Of a stretch of 64,000 bases of DNA, positions 61,822 to 64,000 are shown in pieces (position 1 is the first letter of the stretch; the number at the start of each line of letters is the position of its first letter). The notes under the pieces were generated by a model that searched no databases, was not told the DNA's origin, and saw only the letters and a list, made by a program, of their open reading frames with translations. The position numbers were made by a program, and so were the translations under genes. This DNA is from Novosphingobium pokkalii (GTDB lineage: Bacteria > Pseudomonadota > Alphaproteobacteria > Sphingomonadales > Sphingomonadaceae): positions 162,702 to 226,701 of the forward strand of contig NZ_BMZP01000005.1 of NCBI RefSeq assembly GCF_014652855.1, given 5' to 3'.

Positions 61822-62766
61822 TCAGCCGTTGAGGCCCCGGTCCCAATAGGGCGGAGACCCGAACCGCTCTGCCAGGAAATCGACCAGCAGGCGCACTTTG
61901 CCCATGCCGCGCCGATCGGGCAGATAGAGCGCGTGGATGCCGGCATCGCCCGGCGGGGATGCGCCGGGCCGGGCCACGTCGGCCTGCCACCCGTCCAGCA
62001 CCGGGCACAGCCGCCCTTGCGCCACGTCTTCGCCCACCAGCCAGGTGGGCAGCAGGGCGAGGCCGGCCCCGGCCAGGGCCATCTCGCGGATCGTGTCGGC
62101 ATGATTGGTGCGCAGCGGCCCGGCCACGCGCACCCATTCGTGCTGCCCATCGCGGCTCAGGCGCCAGCGCCGCTCGCCATCGGCAAAGGCAAACGTCAGG
62201 CAGGCGTGGCTGGCCAGATCCTGCGGCACCTGCGGCGTGCCGCGCGCGGCCAGATAGGCCGGGCTGGCGCAGACCACGCGGCGCTGCGGCGCCAGGCGCC
62301 GCGCCAGCAGGCTGGAGGAATCGAGCGCGCCCAGCCGCACCGCCACGTCGATGCGCTGCGCCGCCAGATCGAGCATCGTGTCGGTCACCACCACATCCAG
62401 CGTGATGTCCGGATGCGCGGCCAGGAACGCGGGCAGCCAGGGCGTGACATGCAGCCGCGCGAAGGTGACCGGCAGGCTCAGGCGCAACAGTCCGCGCGCC
62501 GCGCCCGGCCCTTCGCGCAGGGCGCGGTTGGCCTCGGCCAACTGGTCAAGGATCGCGCGCGCTTGCGGGTAATAGGCTTCCCCCGCCTCGGTCAGGCTGA
62601 CCTGGCGGGTGGAACGGGCCAGCAACCGCGTGCCGAGCGCCGCTTCCAGCGCGTCGACATGGCGGGTGAACGAAGACGGCGCCTGGCCCGCGCGCCGCGC
62701 CGCCGGGGCAAAGCCGCCCTCGTCCACCACCGCCACGAAAGCCTGGAGCGCGGCGAACATGTCCAT
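61822..62766 (-). CDS. LysR-family transcriptional regulator
   Basis: A 314-residue regulator. The N-terminal winged HTH is MDMFAALQAFVAVVDEGGFAPAARRAGQAPSSFTRHVDALEAALGTRLLARSTRQVSLTEAG, followed by a periplasmic-binding-like effector domain (LRLSLPVTFARLHVTPWLPAFL...). It lies 136 nt upstream of the MFS gene on the same strand, so cotranscription or regulation of that exporter is likely. LysR genes are more often divergent from their targets, so this layout is slightly unusual. Confidence 0.92.
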   Translation of the reverse strand: MDMFAALQAFVAVVDEGGFAPAARRAGQAPSSFTRHVDALEAALGTRLLARSTRQVSLTEAGEAYYPQARAILDQLAEANRALREGPGAARGLLRLSLPVTFARLHVTPWLPAFLAAHPDITLDVVVTDTMLDLAAQRIDVAVRLGALDSSSLLARRLAPQRRVVCASPAYLAARGTPQVPQDLASHACLTFAFADGERRWRLSRDGQHEWVRVAGPLRTNHADTIREMALAGAGLALLPTWLVGEDVAQGRLCPVLDGWQADVARPGASPPGDAGIHALYLPDRRGMGKVRLLVDFLAERFGSPPYWDRGLNG

Positions 62767-62782
62767 GCGCCGCGCCCTGCGA

Positions 62783-63856
62783 TCAGCCTTGCGGCTGGCT
62801 GGCGGCGGCGACTTCTGCCGGATCGCCCAGGATCACGCCCACGCGCTCGTGCAGGCCGCCGGGCACCAGATCGAGAATGCGCGCATGGCCATTGCTGGCC
62901 GCGCCCCCGGCCTGTTCCACCAGGAAGCTCATCGGATTGGCTTCATAGAGCAGGCGCAGCCGCGCGCTGCCGCCGGGGCGATGATCGGCCGGATAGAGGA
63001 ACACCCCGCCGCGCTTGATGATGCGGTGCACGTCGGCCACCATCGAGGCAGGCCAGCGCATGTTGTAATCGAGGCCGAGCGGCCCTTCGGTGCCCTGGAT
63101 GCGCTCTTCGATATAGCGCGCCACATGCGGCGACCACTGGCGCCGGCGCGCCATGTTGACGGCGAATTCACGGTTGCCGTGCGGCATCTGGATCGGCCCG
63201 TCGGTCAGGCGCCACGATCCGATTTCGCGGTCCAGCGTGAATTCATAGACGCCGGTGCCCACGGTCAGCACCAGCAGCGTCTGCGGGCCATAGATGGCAT
63301 AGCCGGCGGCCACCTGCTCGGTGCCGGGCTGGAGGAAATCGGCCTCGGTCACGTCGCGCCCGGCGCAGGCTTCGGGTGCGCGCAGCACCGAAAAGATCGT
63401 GCCGACCGACAGGTTCACGTCGATATTGCTCGATCCGTCGATCGGATCGAACACCAGCAGGTACTCGCCCTTGGGGAAACGGCCCGGAATGGGGTGCAGC
63501 GTCTCCATTTCCTCGGATGCCATGGCCGCCAGTTGCCCGCCCCATTCGTTGGCATCGAGCAGCAGGTCGTTGGCGATCACGTCCAGCTTCTTCTGGACTT
63601 CGCCCTGCACGTTTTCGCTGCCCAGCGAGCCCAGCACATCGCCCAGCGCGCCCTTGGAAATGGCGAAGTTGATCGCCTTGCACGCGCGCGCCACGGTTTC
63701 GAGCAGGAGGCGCAATTGCGGCGGGCAGGGCGAATCCGGCCGCCGCTGCTGCTCGATCAGAAAGCGGGTGAGCGTCACCGGCTGCGCCGAGGGCGGATTG
63801 GGTGCCGGGCTTGCGGGTGCAGACGCGCTTTCGAGCACGGGGGTCTGGGTGGTCAT
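62783..63856 (-). CDS. fbp: Class I fructose-1,6-bisphosphatase
   Basis: A 357-residue class I FBPase. [25 protein letters not shown] is the metal/phosphate-binding signature, with FPKGEYLLV before it and [28 protein letters not shown] and [17 protein letters not shown] after. The start 63856 (MTTQTPV) has AGGAGAG about 9 nt upstream; ATG 63877 would add MAGEIRA. Gluconeogenic role expected; no RuBisCO or phosphoribulokinase is in the window. Confidence 0.95.
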   Translation of the reverse strand: MTTQTPVLESASAPASPAPNPPSAQPVTLTRFLIEQQRRPDSPCPPQLRLLLETVARACKAINFAISKGALGDVLGSLGSENVQGEVQKKLDVIANDLLLDANEWGGQLAAMASEEMETLHPIPGRFPKGEYLLVFDPIDGSSNIDVNLSVGTIFSVLRAPEACAGRDVTEADFLQPGTEQVAAGYAIYGPQTLLVLTVGTGVYEFTLDREIGSWRLTDGPIQMPHGNREFAVNMARRRQWSPHVARYIEERIQGTEGPLGLDYNMRWPASMVADVHRIIKRGGVFLYPADHRPGGSARLRLLYEANPMSFLVEQAGGAASNGHARILDLVPGGLHERVGVILGDPAEVAAASQPQG

Positions 63857-63969
63857 CGCGCGAATCTCTCCTGCCATGGCCCGGCCTGGCCGGGCGTCCG
63901 GCCCTCTCTAAGCCAAGCTTTGTGCAAATGCGAAGGCCAAAGGGGATTTTTGCGCTCGGAGGCGTTGTT

Positions 63970-63994
63970 GGAAAATGCGCCGGGCGCATTTTCC
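63970..63994. terminator. Perfect 12-bp palindrome near window end
   Basis: GGAAAATGCGCC and GGCGCATTTTCC flank a single base. It is probably part of a terminator or regulatory hairpin for a gene beyond the window; it lies 113 bases upstream of the fbp start. Confidence 0.45.
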
Positions 63995-64000
63995 GTGCGG

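Overview
The window is a nearly complete photosynthesis gene cluster (PGC) of an aerobic anoxygenic phototroph, followed by accessory catabolic genes. The very high GC content, gene order, two TonB-dependent receptors, interspersed palindromic repeats and the oxygen-dependent cyclase acsF (no bchE here) point to an alphaproteobacterium, most likely of the order Sphingomonadales (Novosphingobium-like). That placement is inferred from content and style, not from a database match.

Layout. 1-2.8 kb: 3' part of a TonB-dependent receptor. 2.7-9.4 kb (minus): ppaA/aerR-type B12 regulator, ppsR/crtJ repressor, bchG, a PucC-family transporter gene, bchP, tspO and a small membrane protein. 9.6-25 kb (plus): bchFNBHLM-lhaA-puhABC-orf96-acsF-puhE-hemA, with most junctions overlapping by 1-11 nt. 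25.2-35.9 kb (minus): a lipoprotein cytochrome c, then crtF-bchCXYZ-pufBALMC. 36-38.4 kb (plus): crtD-crtC. 38.4-40.1 kb: a scar-like region with a toxin-like remnant, a crtC-like fragment, an AT-richer HNH-like gene and two palindromic repeats. 40.1-43.8 kb (minus): bchI-bchD-bchO-orf39. 43.9-50.9 kb (minus): a tightly coupled TonB receptor-P450-AraC-aldehyde dehydrogenase-alcohol dehydrogenase operon, divergent from an acyl-CoA synthetase, with an MFS transporter behind it. 54.4-59.3 kb (minus): soxBDAG sarcosine oxidase, divergent from purU. 60.4-63.9 kb (minus): fbp, a LysR regulator and an MFS exporter.

How it works together. hemA feeds the tetrapyrrole pathway. BchHID, BchM, AcsF, BchLNB, BchXYZ, BchF, BchC, BchG and BchP together span Mg chelation to bacteriochlorophyll a. 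PufBA and PufLM/PuhA form the LH1-reaction-centre core, and PufC plus perhaps the lipoprotein cytochrome deliver electrons. LhaA and PuhBCE assist assembly. CrtCDF make spheroidene-type methoxy carotenoids; early crt genes (crtE, crtB, crtI) are not in the window. No LH2 (puc) genes, bchE, bchJ, RuBisCO, rRNA, tRNA or CRISPR were seen.

Regulation. Six copies of an 18-bp PpsR/CrtJ-type operator (TGT-N12-ACA or one base off) lie at five promoters: bchG, ppaA/bchF, bchC (two copies 8 bp apart), crtF/crtD and bchI. At bchI and crtF the operator ends one base before the ATG, within an identical 11-mer. The accessory P450 operon looks like a complete uptake-and-oxidation route for a small hydrophobic substrate; that reading is inference.
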